From the NCBI RefSeq assembly GCF_003945595.2, contig NW_024104770.1, positions 1-64,000 of the forward strand: a DNA stretch of 64,000 nucleotides. The letters are read 5' to 3'. The notes beneath the pieces are model-generated. The model was given only the letters and a program-made list of their open reading frames with translations, did no database searches and was not told the origin of the DNA. This document shows, piece after piece, positions 1 to 15,440 of the stretch (position 1 is the first letter of the stretch; every line of letters starts with the position of its first letter). The translations under genes were made by a program, and so were the position numbers. The DNA is from Pipra filicauda (Eukaryota; Chordata; Aves; Passeriformes; Pipridae).

Positions 1-5909
<5,909 letters not shown>

Positions 5910-5917
5910 GGCGGCGC

Positions 5918-5923
5918 CACGTG
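5918..5923. promoter_or_regulatory. CACGTG E-box at the CAD start
   Basis: A canonical CACGTG lies about nine bases 5' of the CAD ATG inside a CpG-rich stretch (about 5600-6180). Mammalian CAD is a well-known MYC target through an E-box close to its transcription start, so this is a plausible equivalent. Binding is inferred. Confidence 0.6.
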
Positions 5924-6273
5924 CGCTCCGGCGGCCCCGCGGCGGCGGCCGAGCGGCGGAGCGGGGGCGGCGGGAGGATCCGGGGCGGGGCCGCGCCGGG
6001 ACCGCCCCGGGGCGGGGCGGCGGCACCTGGAGCACCGACCGGGGGGCTCCGGGGGCTCCGCGGGGCGGGAGGGGAGGGGGCGCAGCGACCGGGGACCCGA
6101 CCGCGGGTGCGCGGGGAACGGCGGAGCGCGGGCGGTGGGGCCGGAGCGGGAGGGGACCGGGCTGAGTTGCACCGGGGCGGGACGGATGTGGAGTTTGGAT
6201 AGTCAGAGGAGTTTTAAGCGCAATAGTAGAAATACCGCGTGGAATTTGCGTTCAGCCGCTGTACATCGTTAAA

Positions 6274-6285
6274 TCTATTTTTCAC
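6274..6285 (-). terminator. 3' box of U1 copy 1
   Basis: In gene sense GTGAAAAATAGA begins about ten bases after the U1 3' end. It matches the loose vertebrate snRNA 3'-box pattern that directs Integrator cleavage. Confidence 0.6.
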
Positions 6286-6294
6286 CGCTTTTGT

Positions 6295-6458
6295 CAGGGG
6301 AGAGCGCGAACGCAGTCCCCCACTACCACAAATTATGCAGTCGAGTTTCCCGCATTTGGGGAAATCGCAGGGGTCAGCACACCCGGAGTGCAAGGGATGA
6401 GCCTCGCCCTGGGAAAACCACCTGCCTGATCATGGTGTCTCCCCTGCCAGGTAAGTAT
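6295..6458 (-). ncRNA. U1 snRNA, copy 1
   Basis: Exactly 164 nt, the vertebrate U1 length. The 5' end ATACTTACCTG pairs with 5' splice sites. Near the 3' end are the Sm site AATTTGTGG and the terminal stem ending CCCCTG. Stem-loop III reads as in canonical vertebrate U1. Stem-loops I and II differ in the loops (ATCAGGCA where ATCACGAA is canonical; CTTGCACTCC where ATTGCACTCC is canonical). Promoter and 3' box are annotated separately. The copy is identical to the other three here. It could be an expressed variant U1 or a homogenised pseudogene family; intact flanking signals favour expression. Confidence 0.95.
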
Positions 6459-6669
6459 GACTCCACCTCCCCGGCCCCACCGCGCCCGCCCCGCGCACCC
6501 ACCCCGAGCACACGCTCACCGACCACCCGGCCCCGCCCCCGCGCGGCCCCGCGCTCCCCACCGTCCCGCACGGCCCCGCCCGCGCAGCAGCGCCCGCGGA
6601 CGCGCGTGGCCGCGGGGTCTGTGTGCGGGACGTGTCCCGGCGTCCCCCGCGAGCTGTGTTGATTTGCAT
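6459..6669 (-). promoter_or_regulatory. snRNA promoter of U1 copy 1 (octamer DSE to start)
   Basis: The octamer ATTTGCAT at 6662-6669 sits 204-211 bases upstream of the U1 start, where the distal sequence element of vertebrate snRNA genes lies. A PSE candidate falls about 45-60 bases upstream (core GTGAGCGTGTG in gene sense). There is no TATA box, as expected for a Pol II snRNA gene. The stretch is very GC-rich and nearly the same in all four copies. Confidence 0.85.
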
Positions 6670-7970
6670 GGACACGCCCTCTTGCGCTAAGGCCCCGCCC
6701 CTCTCAGAGCTCGGCCGCTCGAGCGTGGCCCCGCCCCCTCCAGGCCCCGCGGGTCCCGCCGCAACCGGGTCCGGGCGGTGCCGCGCGGGGCTCGTGTGTC
6801 ACCACCGACCGTGTGACATGGACAGGTTGACATGATGGCACCTACAGGGTCCATACACAGACACCTTCACAGCCCGGCGACCCCCAGTGCTGGGACCGTG
6901 GGGTCTGGGTGCTGGTGGTGCGTGGTGAGAGCAGATGCCCTCTGAGGAGCCACCCACAAGAACACGGTGCTGTGGAAGTGCCCACGCACCCTCCGTGGGG
7001 AAGGTGAGGGGCTGTTAAACACCAGCAATCGTGGCACCCCAGACCCACCAGGTCCAGCACCCCATGCTTGTGACCCCATGGACCCCAACGTGCCCTCAGC
7101 CAACACCACTCCCCACAGTCCCTCTGCTGCTGTCTGGGCACTGCTGATTTGGCTCTAACAGCACATGCTGTCCATGTGCAGAGCAGAGGGTGGAGAATAG
7201 CAATGGCCTTTCACAGAATTAGAGGAGAACTTCTGGCACTCTTTGAAACATCTGGAGCAAAACCTTTGGGTGAGCGGGGGTGGCTCCCGGGTGTGGGAGG
7301 ATGGATAAGGAAACTGCTGGGGCTGGCACAGAGGGCTGGTTGGGTTTGCTGGTTTTGGTCGTTGTGTCTGTGAGGGTTCAGCTGATCTGACCTGGGACCA
7401 AACTAGGATGTGAGAGGCTGGAACGAGGCCTGGATTGGGCAGGCAAGGACCAGAGGAATGATGCTGAGTGCAGGAGGGGATGGGGAGAAAGAGGAGAGGA
7501 GGTGGAAAGGCTTGGACTGGAGACTGTCAGTGGCTACACAGTCCATCCCCAAGCTGGGGTGATGGGAGACCCGGGACACAGTGGTGAGGGAGGGACTCCA
7601 AGATACGGGTGCCAGGAGCCCCTGTGACGCAGCTCCGGCAGCGGCACCGAGGTGCTGTGAGTCCCCCGGCTCACAGTGCAGTGTCAATGGCCGGTGAACG
7701 CGCCGTCGGCACTGCCAGTGCCCCGGCTCGGGGGCACGGGCCAGCCCGACCCGGGCCATCAGCCCTCGGCGGGACCGAGCGAATGAGGGGCGAGCCCCGG
7801 GGCGGGGAGTCCGCGCTGGAGCCGCCGGCGCGTCGGTTCCGCGGGTGCGGCGGGAACCGGGAGCGAGCGGGACCAGGACGGGCGGAGGGACGGGGCCTGG
7901 CGGGCGGGGCGGGGCCACACGAGTATGTACTGACTGAGGGGGCGGGGTCTTGTAGATGAGGAGGCTGGGA
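6670..7970. other. Spacer between the head-to-head U1 copies 1 and 2; no gene recognised
   Basis: About 1.3 kb between the two octamer elements. Both ends are CpG-rich; the middle (about 6840-7640) is mixed sequence without splice-framed coding, clear repeats or RNA genes that I can recognise. Confidence 0.6.
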
Positions 7971-7971
7971 T

Positions 7972-8183
7972 ATGCAAATAACACACCACTCGCGGGGGAC
8001 GCCGGGACACGTCCCGCACACAGACCCCGCGGCCACGCGCGTCCGCGGGCGCTGCTGCGCGGGCGGGGCCGTGCGGGACGGTGGGGAGCGCGGGGCCGCG
8101 CGGGGGCGGGGCCGGGTGGTCGGTGAGCGTGTGGTCGGGGTGGGTGCGCGGGGCGGGCGCGGTGGGGCCGGGGAGGTGGAGTC
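7972..8183 (+). promoter_or_regulatory. snRNA promoter of U1 copy 2
   Basis: Octamer ATGCAAAT at 7972-7979 lies 205-212 bases upstream of the start. The PSE candidate GTGAGCGTGTGG starts at 8123. Sequence from about 7988 to the gene is nearly the reverse complement of the copy 1 promoter. Confidence 0.85.
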
Positions 8184-8347
8184 ATACTTACCTGGCAGGG
8201 GAGACACCATGATCAGGCAGGTGGTTTTCCCAGGGCGAGGCTCATCCCTTGCACTCCGGGTGTGCTGACCCCTGCGATTTCCCCAAATGCGGGAAACTCG
8301 ACTGCATAATTTGTGGTAGTGGGGGACTGCGTTCGCGCTCTCCCCTG
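8184..8347 (+). ncRNA. U1 snRNA, copy 2
   Basis: 164 nt with ATACTTACCTG at the 5' end, Sm site AATTTGTGG, and 3' end CCCCTG. Same sequence as the other three copies, including the altered loops I and II. It is head-to-head with copy 1 and tail-to-tail with copy 3. Stem II keeps pairing despite substitutions (CATCC with GGGTG), which suggests selection on structure. Confidence 0.95.
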
Positions 8348-8352
8348 ATCAC

Positions 8353-8369
8353 GTTGTTCAAAAGACAGA
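8353..8369 (+). terminator. 3' box of U1 copy 2
   Basis: GTTGTTCAAAAGACAGA starts six bases after the U1 3' end and fits the GTTT-N-AAAR-NN-AGA 3'-box consensus well. Confidence 0.8.
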
Positions 8370-8844
8370 TGTGGGATTTAAGGCAATGCTTGAGGTGCGC
8401 AGGTCAGGCGGTGCTGCGGGTCGGGCGCTGGGCCTCCACAGCTGGAGGTGGCGGAGTGAAAGCGGAGAAGCGTCCCCTGGACGGGGACGTGGCGAGGGAC
8501 ACCGGAGCAGCGGGATGTGGGACCGCGGGTGTTGGGGGCGAACCTCGAGGTGTCCGGGATCCTCCGAGTAGGCAGGAAATCTGTGTTGGGGGCCCGCTCG
8601 CCCTCCCGGTGCGAGGCTCGGGAATAGCCGGGGGTCCTGGGGCATCACAGGACGCCCTCTCCGAAGAGGCACTGCCGATGCCCGGGAGACGCATCCACAT
8701 TCCCGGCTGGAATTAGCCAGCGGATCCCTAAGGGCGGGCTCTGGGCTTCTGTGCCTGGAACCGGAACGATCCCGGGAATCACCCGCGGGAGCGGGTCCGC
8801 GCAGGGGAAGAGTGGTGGAAGTGCCGGTCCCGCTCCGCTGTTAC
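8370..8844. other. Spacer between U1 copy 2 and an LTR; no gene recognised
   Basis: GC-rich unique-looking sequence of about 470 bases with no framed coding, RNA gene or clear repeat. Confidence 0.5.
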
Positions 8845-9306
8845 TGTTAATTGGCAAATAAGAAGCCCCTAAGCCTCAGTTTGTGAGCATTAGTGGGCAG
8901 GCGTTCTTTATTATCAGCACTGGACACACAGGGAGGACTGCTTCCCTAATCATCTGTGTGTCCTGTTCTCGCTCAGCGTACCTAATATGTACGTACAATT
9001 TTACATATAAATGTCTTACGTATTCACTACTTTTCTCAGAAAGTTCATTCAGATGTTACTTAGCTCTGAGAAGTTCCTCGGAAATCCTTATTTGGTCACT
9101 AGGGGACTTCTGGTGCTCTCTTGGTGGTCTCTGATGGTCTTCTGGAGCTTGAACTTACCTTGCACTTGTCCGTTGATCAGCGTATTTACAGCTGGTTACA
9201 GAGAGCCTTTGTTCAGCATCTCTTATCGAAAACCGGATACTTCCGTTACAACTACTCTAACTGAAAGCATTCATACGCTTGCTAATCTTGCAACTGAACC
9301 CTGACA
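8845..9306 (-). mobile_element. Probable solo LTR
   Basis: A 462-bp AT-richer island in GC-rich DNA. Read on the minus strand it opens TGTCAGGG and closes TTAACA, the usual TG...CA ends of an LTR, and carries a poly(A) signal AATAAA (8908-8913 on the plus strand) near its 3' end. The flanking pentamers GTTAC and GAAAC match only in part, so a target duplication is not proven. The retroviral class cannot be named from sequence alone. Confidence 0.55.
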
Positions 9307-9415
9307 GAAACTCACATCGCTAAGGCCCGTGGGAAATACTGAATGCGGATACGGCCCTGAGTGCCCGGTATTGCACACGGACACGGACACGGACAGAGCT
9401 GCATCCCCTTCGAGA

Positions 9416-9428
9416 TCTGTCCTTCAAC
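9416..9428 (-). terminator. 3' box of U1 copy 3
   Basis: In gene sense GTTGAAGGACAGA begins about nine bases after the U1 3' end, a reasonable 3'-box match. Confidence 0.7.
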
Positions 9429-9436
9429 CCCCATGT

Positions 9437-9600
9437 CAGGGGAGAGCGCGAACGCAGTCCCCCACTACCACAAATTATGCAGTCGAGTTTCCCGCATTTG
9501 GGGAAATCGCAGGGGTCAGCACACCCGGAGTGCAAGGGATGAGCCTCGCCCTGGGAAAACCACCTGCCTGATCATGGTGTCTCCCCTGCCAGGTAAGTAT
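9437..9600 (-). ncRNA. U1 snRNA, copy 3
   Basis: 164 nt, identical to copy 1 base for base, with the 5' splice-site pairing end, Sm site and terminal stem intact and the same altered loops. It faces away from copy 4 (head-to-head), separated by retroviral sequence. Confidence 0.95.
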
Positions 9601-9812
9601 GACTCCACTTCCCCGGCCCCACCGCGCCCGCCCCGCGCACCCACCCCGAGCACACGCTCACCGACCACCCGGCCCCGCCCCCGCGCGGCCCCGCGCTCCC
9701 CACCGTCCCGCACGGCCCCGCCCGCGCAGCAGCGCCCGCGGACGCGCGTGGCCGCGGGGTCTGTGTGCGGGACGTGTCCCGGCGTCCCCCGCGAGCTGTG
9801 TGTGATTTGCAT
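9601..9812 (-). promoter_or_regulatory. snRNA promoter of U1 copy 3
   Basis: Octamer ATTTGCAT at 9805-9812 lies 205-212 bases upstream. The GC-rich proximal part is near-identical to that of copy 1. Similarity ends just beyond the octamer, so the duplicated unit is about gene plus 210-220 bases. Confidence 0.85.
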
Positions 9813-10189
9813 GGACACGCCCCATCCCGGAGGCCCCGCCCCGGCCCTCGCGCAGGGCAGCGCCCCCTGGCGGATCCTCCCGAATGGATTCGGATCCGTT
9901 GGATCCCTCGGAACGGAGGGAAGCGGGGGCTGTTTGTTTAACGGGCGTTCGGTTGGGCAGTTCGTGCCGGGGATTAGAAAGAAACTCGGGAAGAGAGAAG
10001 GAGCACCGGGGGCGGTTGTTTCCCCAGTGATGTCTGTAACCACAGGGAAGAGGGAGAAGGGAAGGAAGAGAGCCGGGTGAAATTCCCAAATCCGTTGTCA
10101 GCCGCCCCAACTGACGTGCAGGGACACGGAGGAGGCAGAGGGTGAGGTGGATTTTGGGGGCGAGGGTGGGGATTAACACCCCTCCAGAA

Positions 10190-11700
10190 GGATCAGGGTG
10201 CCTGTTGCAAACAGGAGGGGCACGGGGAAAAGGAGTGTCCTGAATTGCAAACGGACAGAAGGGAGAATCAGAAGAGATGGGATTTATGGCAGAAATTGGG
10301 CTGGACTGAAGGGGACCGGTCCTCAGGCCAGTCCTCAGGTTCCAGGTAAGCTGGGGAACGGAACAATGGATTTTCTAGTGGATACTGGAGCAGCTCATTC
10401 CAGGTCCTGGCCCTGAGGGACCTTTAGCAAAAGGAAAGTGGGTGTTGTTGCTGGGAAATTCCCCCGGGACAGGGAATCCCCCAGACCGTTTCACACCCCG
10501 TGGAGTTCACGACTGGGAACACAAAATGAACTCATGGCTTTCTCCACAGGCCGAGTGTCCTTCGCCATTGCTTGGGCAGGATTTGCTGTGCAAGTTAAAT
10601 GCACAGTTGACTTTTCCTCAGGACTCTGTCCAGCTGCATATTCCTCTGGAAAACGCATGGAAAGCACAGCTCTGCCCACTCCCCGAGGGAAACCTGCAGT
10701 CAAGGGAATCTCCAGTGAAGTTTTAGGTGCAGTTGTACCATTGGTTTGGGCTCTGGGAACCCCGGGATGAGCGAGAAACCCGAGTCTGGTAAAAACTGAA
10801 CTGAAACCAGGAGTGCAAGTGGTAAGACAAGACCAACACCCCAGAAAATGAAGGGTCTGGAGAGCACTGGAACCATTAATAGAGTGATTTTTAGAGTTTG
10901 GGTTGCTGCCAATCAGAATGTAACACTCCAGTCCTGCCAGTGAAAAAGAGCAGTGCAGGAGTGATGGGGAGGTAATGCCTGGACACCTGATGTTCATTCA
11001 GTTGTCCCAAATCCCGACATCCTTCTCACCTCAATCCCAGAGACCAATATGGACTTTGCAGTGTTGGATGTGAAAGATGCCTTCTCTTGTGTCTCTGTGG
11101 GTGAACAGAGTCACCTTGTCTGTGTCTTTGAATGGGAAAAGCCAACTCAGAGCAGGGAAATGATATCAAGCCCCTCAAGATTTAAATCTAACTTTGCAAT
11201 TTTTTTCAGTTGTTCAGCAGTAGCTGCAGCTGGACAGCTGTGATCAACAAATTCCATTGTGAACGTCCTGCACTCGGCTGATCCTTTGTTTCAAGGAAAA
11301 CAGGAGACAACCCCAAGAGCAGTGGGCTGTCTGGACAGGAGCCTCCAGGAGTGTTGTCAGCAGGACTGAGCAGTACCTGGGGAAAGGTAATTCCAGCAGT
11401 GGGAGATGGTGACCAGTGACCCACTGACCACCTGCTCAGAATGGCCCCCGACTGAAAGAGAGGGAGGAGCTGCCCCTGCAGAGGGAGGGATGAGCGTGGG
11501 AAGGGAGGGACACCCAGCACAGAGAGGTTTCAGTGCTAATTGATAACGACTTGTGTAACCTGTAACCAAGGAACACTGGTGCCTTTGTTTGCCAAATGTA
11601 TAAATGCTGATGCTCGGGAAGCGGGGAACGGCCTTGGGGGAACCTCCAGCTCCCGTCTCTGCGCTAACAGGGATAAAACCCAGGAATCCCTCGCCTGGGG
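10190..11700 (+). mobile_element. Endogenous retrovirus remnant (nucleocapsid, protease, start of reverse transcriptase, LTR-like tail)
   Basis: Frame-broken coding in plus orientation. From about 10190 there is a zinc-knuckle-like stretch in which the first cysteine is replaced. A retroviral aspartic-protease active-site motif VDTGA follows at about 10375. A pol-type stretch with LLGQDLLCKL lies at about 10575-10720, and a reverse transcriptase block beginning AVLDVKDAF at about 11050. No frame stays open across it. From about 11590 a TATA-like TATAAATG and AATAAA-poor GC sequence could be part of the 3' LTR. It fits a gammaretrovirus-like element, class uncertain, and is defective throughout. 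Confidence 0.7.
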
Positions 11701-11909
11701 GTGGGAATTGGCACGGCGGTGGGGACAGCGGTCCCGCTCCAGCCCACGGGACTCAGTCCCAGCGTCAGGGAGCGCCCGGGGCAGGACGAGCCGCCCGTGC
11801 TGGGCTCGGGGCAGCGGCTCCGGGAGCTCCCGGCGGTGCCCGGGCCGGACCGAGGGGCTGCGGGACCCGCGAAGCAAAGGGGGAGGAGCCTCATCGGAGG
11901 GGCGTGTCC

Positions 11910-12121
11910 ATGCAAATCATTCAGCACTCGCGGGGGACGCCGGGACACGTCCCGCACACAGACCCCGCGGCCACGCGCGTCCGCGGGCGCTGCTGCGCGG
12001 GCGGGGCCGTGCGGGACGGTGGGGAGCGCGGGGCCGCGCGGGGGCGGGGCCGGGTGGTCGGTGAGCGTGTGGTCGGGGTGGGTGCGCGGGGCGGGCGCGG
12101 TGGGGCCGGGGAGGTGGAGTC
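11910..12121 (+). promoter_or_regulatory. snRNA promoter of U1 copy 4
   Basis: Octamer ATGCAAAT at 11910-11917, again 205-212 bases upstream. The sequence between it and the gene closely matches copy 2. Confidence 0.85.
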
Positions 12122-12285
12122 ATACTTACCTGGCAGGGGAGACACCATGATCAGGCAGGTGGTTTTCCCAGGGCGAGGCTCATCCCTTGCACTCCGGGTG
12201 TGCTGACCCCTGCGATTTCCCCAAATGCGGGAAACTCGACTGCATAATTTGTGGTAGTGGGGGACTGCGTTCGCGCTCTCCCCTG
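12122..12285 (+). ncRNA. U1 snRNA, copy 4
   Basis: 164 nt, identical to the other copies. Intact ATACTTACCTG end, Sm site and 3' stem; same loop I and II substitutions. Confidence 0.95.
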
Positions 12286-12290
12286 ATCAT

Positions 12291-12306
12291 GTTGTTCAAA
12301 AACAGA
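12291..12306 (+). terminator. 3' box of U1 copy 4
   Basis: GTTGTTCAAAAACAGA starts six bases after the RNA 3' end, near-identical to the box of copy 2. Confidence 0.8.
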
Positions 12307-12648
12307 GTGACAGATGAGGAAGCGCTCCAATTGTGCTGTGTCTGTTTTTTTCTCTCGGCACCCCGATGTGCGTCCTGTCCAGCACTTTTCCGGGCCGGGC
12401 CGGAGCATCCTGATGCTCGGCAGGGAGTTCCTCTGCAGGGACGTTCCTTCTGCTCGGTCCCAGTTCGTTCTGACCGAGAGCGCCCCGGGCCCACTGCCTG
12501 TCCCTCCCCCCACTCGCAGCCTGCACGGGGGGTGGGGGGGGCGCGATTTGCATCTCCCTGTCCTCTCCCCTATCGATGATGGTTCCACCGAGCCCCTGCT
12601 CCCCTGCCTGGGAAGGAACTGGACGGACACACGGTGAAAACCTGTGGC

Positions 12649-12654
12649 TTTATT
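12649..12654 (-). terminator. Poly(A) signal of ATRAID
   Basis: AATAAA in gene sense, about 90 bases after the ATRAID stop codon. Confidence 0.8.
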
Positions 12655-12744
12655 GATCCCTGGCAGCCACAGGGACAGCCGGGCCTGGGCACAGAGACCC
12701 CCAGGCCAGGGGGTCCCCTGCCCATCCGCAGCCCCCTGCCCCAC

Positions 12745-14764
12745 TCAGGGGGTCTTGGCCTTCCTCCGCTGGGTGCCCCACAGCAGCAGGGACAGGGATA
12801 CGGTGGCAGTGCCCAGGATCCCACTGAAGAGTAGTACCGGGAACGTGCCCTGCCCGGGAGCAGCGGTGAGCGGTGCCAACCCCTGCAGCCCCCCAAAGCC
12901 CTCCCTGATCCATCTGGGGGGCAGCCAGAGAGGGGTCCTGTCCCACTGGTGCTCACCTCGCGCAGGCACTTGTAGCCGTGGAAGGGGCTGTCACAGAGGC
13001 ACTGGACGAGGCCGGGGCCATCGGGGGCACACGCCGAGTTTTCGGGACACGGCCAGGCTGGCAGAGCAGAGCGGGGGGTCACGGGGCCCAGGACAGACCC
13101 CACTGCCAGCCCCAGGCACCCACTGCCGGGGTCACTGTCCCCCCGCCGTACCGAGCTCCGCGGAGCCATTGCAGGGGTTTTTCTGGCCCCGGCACTGCCG
13201 GATGCTCCCGTCCACTGTCACATCCTGCCAGGCGTCACTCCCGCCCGGACACTCCAGCGCCGCCGGCACCGCGCTGAGGACAGAGCTCAGCACCAGACTG
13301 CGGGGACCCCCAGCCCCGACCCCCCGGCACTCACAGGAGCTGCAGGTGGGTGAAGCCCAGGAAGGAGCCGTTGGGGAGGGACGTCAGGGGGTTCTCAGTC
13401 AGGTCCCTGTGAACAGACGGACCTTCAGCCCCGTCCGGCACCCCTGGCCTGGTGGGCACTGGGGTCCCTCCGGACCTCACTGAACCTCAGCCAGTTCCCA
13501 TACCCCCCATTTCCCCCCAAGGCCCTGGGGGTGCAGCCCCCCCAGCCCCCAGGGCTCAGAGCTCCCAGTGGAGCTGCTGAGGGAGGGGCTCGGTCACTGC
13601 CGTCGCTAACAAAGACCCGGAGCTGGGCCCAGCGGGGTGCCCTGAGCTCTGCACACCCAGCCCTGACAGTGCCCTGGGCGGGGCCGTCCAGCCGAGCCAC
13701 CCCCGCCCCCATCTCTCCAGCCTGGGGACAAGGACGCCGTGTGGGACCGTGGAACAGCCCCTCCACCATGGGCAGAGGGGGTCCCGGGGGACTCACAGGA
13801 CGATGGCAGCGGTGGCCTCGGCCAGTTCCGGGGGGACACTGTGCAGGGAGCAGTTGCTCAGGTCCAGCCTGGGAGGGGGCAGCAGTTGGGGGGGGACAGT
13901 AGCACACCTGGTACCCCCGTACCGCCCCCCCCATTCCCATGACCCCCCTGTGACACTCAAAACCCACCCTGGCCCCTTCCTGTGCCCGCCCGACCTCCAC
14001 CCTGCATGTCCTCCATCCAGGCACCCCCCCCTCCCGCCATTCCCTTGACCCCCCTGTGACCCCAAACACCCCCTCCGGCACCCCCCGCCCCCCGAGCACC
14101 CCCGTCACGTGGCCCCCGACCCCCCCCAGCACCCCCAGACTCGCCCCCAGCCTGTGCGTCCCAGTCCCCCCCGCACTCCCCGTCCCACCCGTACCCCAGC
14201 AGCCGCCCCGGGGGGGCTCCCCTCTCCCGGCAGCAGCGCCCGTCGTTCTCGGTGTCGCCCCGGGACTCACAGAACCGGGACACAATGGAGCCGTTCCGCG
14301 GCGGCCCCGGGCAGCTCCCGCACACCTTGGGAGGGCCAGGAGGGCATGGGCAGCGCCGGCACCGGGGGCAGCCCCCGATCCCGGGCACCCCCGGACCCCG
14401 GGTACCCCCCAATCCCCGGGCACCCCCGATCCCCGGACAACCCTCGGCCTCGGGGCAACCCCCGACTTCCCCGACCGCCGGACACCTCCAAGGCGGTCAC
14501 CCCCGAACCGCGGGGCATCCCCGGCCCCCAGGTCACCCCCCGATCCCGGGGCAGCCGCGATGCGGGCACCCGGACCGGGCACTCGCCGACCCTCGGTGCC
14601 CCCGTCCCGGGCACTCCTTGACCTCTTGGCGCCTCCGATCTGGGGCATCCTCCGCCCACCCCAGCCCCCCGTTCCCGTGCCCCGTCGCTCACTGCGGCCC
14701 CGCGGGCGGTCCGGGGCAGCAGCAGCGGCAGCAGCAGCGGCAGCAGCAGCGCGACCGCGCCCAT
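12745..14764 (-). CDS. ATRAID: ATRAID, all-trans retinoic acid-induced differentiation factor
   Basis: Single-pass type I membrane glycoprotein of the lysosome/secretory route, implicated in osteoblast differentiation and nitrogen-bisphosphonate response. Exons: 14764-14693, 14325-14195, 13868-13797, 13406-13335, 13273-13152, 13057-12957, 12849-12745, summing to 675 nt (224 residues), close to the human length. Residues 1-24 are a leucine-rich signal peptide. Then come a cysteine-rich stretch (VCGSCPG...), two LRR-like exons (LDLSNCSLHSVPPEL; DLTENPLTSLPNGSFLGF), an EGF-like domain (CPENSACAPDGPGLVQCLC...GYKC) and a C-terminal transmembrane helix followed by WGTQRRKAKTP. The gene lies head-to-head with SLC5A6, as in mammals. 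All splice phases agree. Confidence 0.95.
14340..14650. repeat. C-rich imperfect tandem repeat in ATRAID intron 1
   Basis: Units of about 20 bases built on CCCCGATCCCGGGCACC repeat through most of the first intron. It decays gradually and has no open coding significance. Confidence 0.65.
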
Positions 14765-15055
14765 GGCGCCGGGCTGTCCCTCCCCTCCGCGGGCCGGGCG
14801 GCCTCTGGACCCGAGCGGGGCGGCGGGGGGCCCCCCGCGGCGCGGGCAGCGGGGCGCGGTGACCGGCCGAGGCAGCGGAGCGCGGCGGGGCCGGGATCGG
14901 GGTCGGAAGCGGGGCCGCCCCACGTGGGGCGGGCGGTGACGCCATCAGAGCGCGCGGAGGCCGGGCGGACGCGGCGTCGAGGGCGGCCCCGCCAGGACAC
15001 GTCATCACGGCGCGCCCCGGCTGTCAGGCGGCACGTGGGGCACGCGCCGCCGCCG
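14765..15055. promoter_or_regulatory. Divergent CpG-rich promoter ATRAID / SLC5A6
   Basis: The interval upstream of the ATRAID ATG holds two CACGTG E-boxes (14921-14926 and 15032-15037), GC boxes and CpG-dense sequence. A good donor, GCCGCCG then gtgagt, at 15055/15056 in plus sense suggests that the noncoding first exon of SLC5A6 ends here. Transcription starts cannot be placed from sequence. Confidence 0.6.
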
Positions 15056-15169
15056 GTGAGTGTCGCACCGGGTCCGCCGTGACAAGGTCACCGCCCGACC
15101 CCACACCGCGCCGGGGCACTGCGGGCACCGGACCGGGGCACGCCGGAGGCCGGCACCGGGCTGGGGGCA

Positions 15170-15440
15170 CCGGGGACACCGGGGACGGGGAGCAGAGTCT
15201 GGGCTGGGGGGACTGGGGCACCGGGGACACCGGGGACACCGGGGACGGGGAGCAGAGCCCTGGGCTGGAGGGACTGGGGCACGGGGGGCAGCGGGGACAC
15301 CGGGGACGGGGAGCAGAGCCCTGGGCTGGAGGGACTGGGGCACAGGGGGCAGCGGGGGCGGGGAGCAGAGTCCCGGTTAGAGGTACCGGGGATAGCGGGG
15401 ACGGGGCGCAGAGCCTGGGCTGGGGTGACTGGGGACACCG
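15170..15440. repeat. About 60-bp minisatellite in SLC5A6 intron 1
   Basis: Four to five imperfect units containing GGGGACGGGGAGCAGAG and CTGGGCTGGAGGGACTGGGG follow each other just inside the presumed first intron. Confidence 0.8.

Noticed and set aside
7403..8268. Open frames across U1 copies and their promoters, the same in all four
   Set aside because: They repeat because the snRNA units are duplicated; U1 and its promoter are noncoding.
8845..9306. Full provirus between U1 copies 2 and 3
   Set aside because: Only one LTR-sized block is present, with no internal retroviral coding nearby on that strand, so a solo LTR at most.
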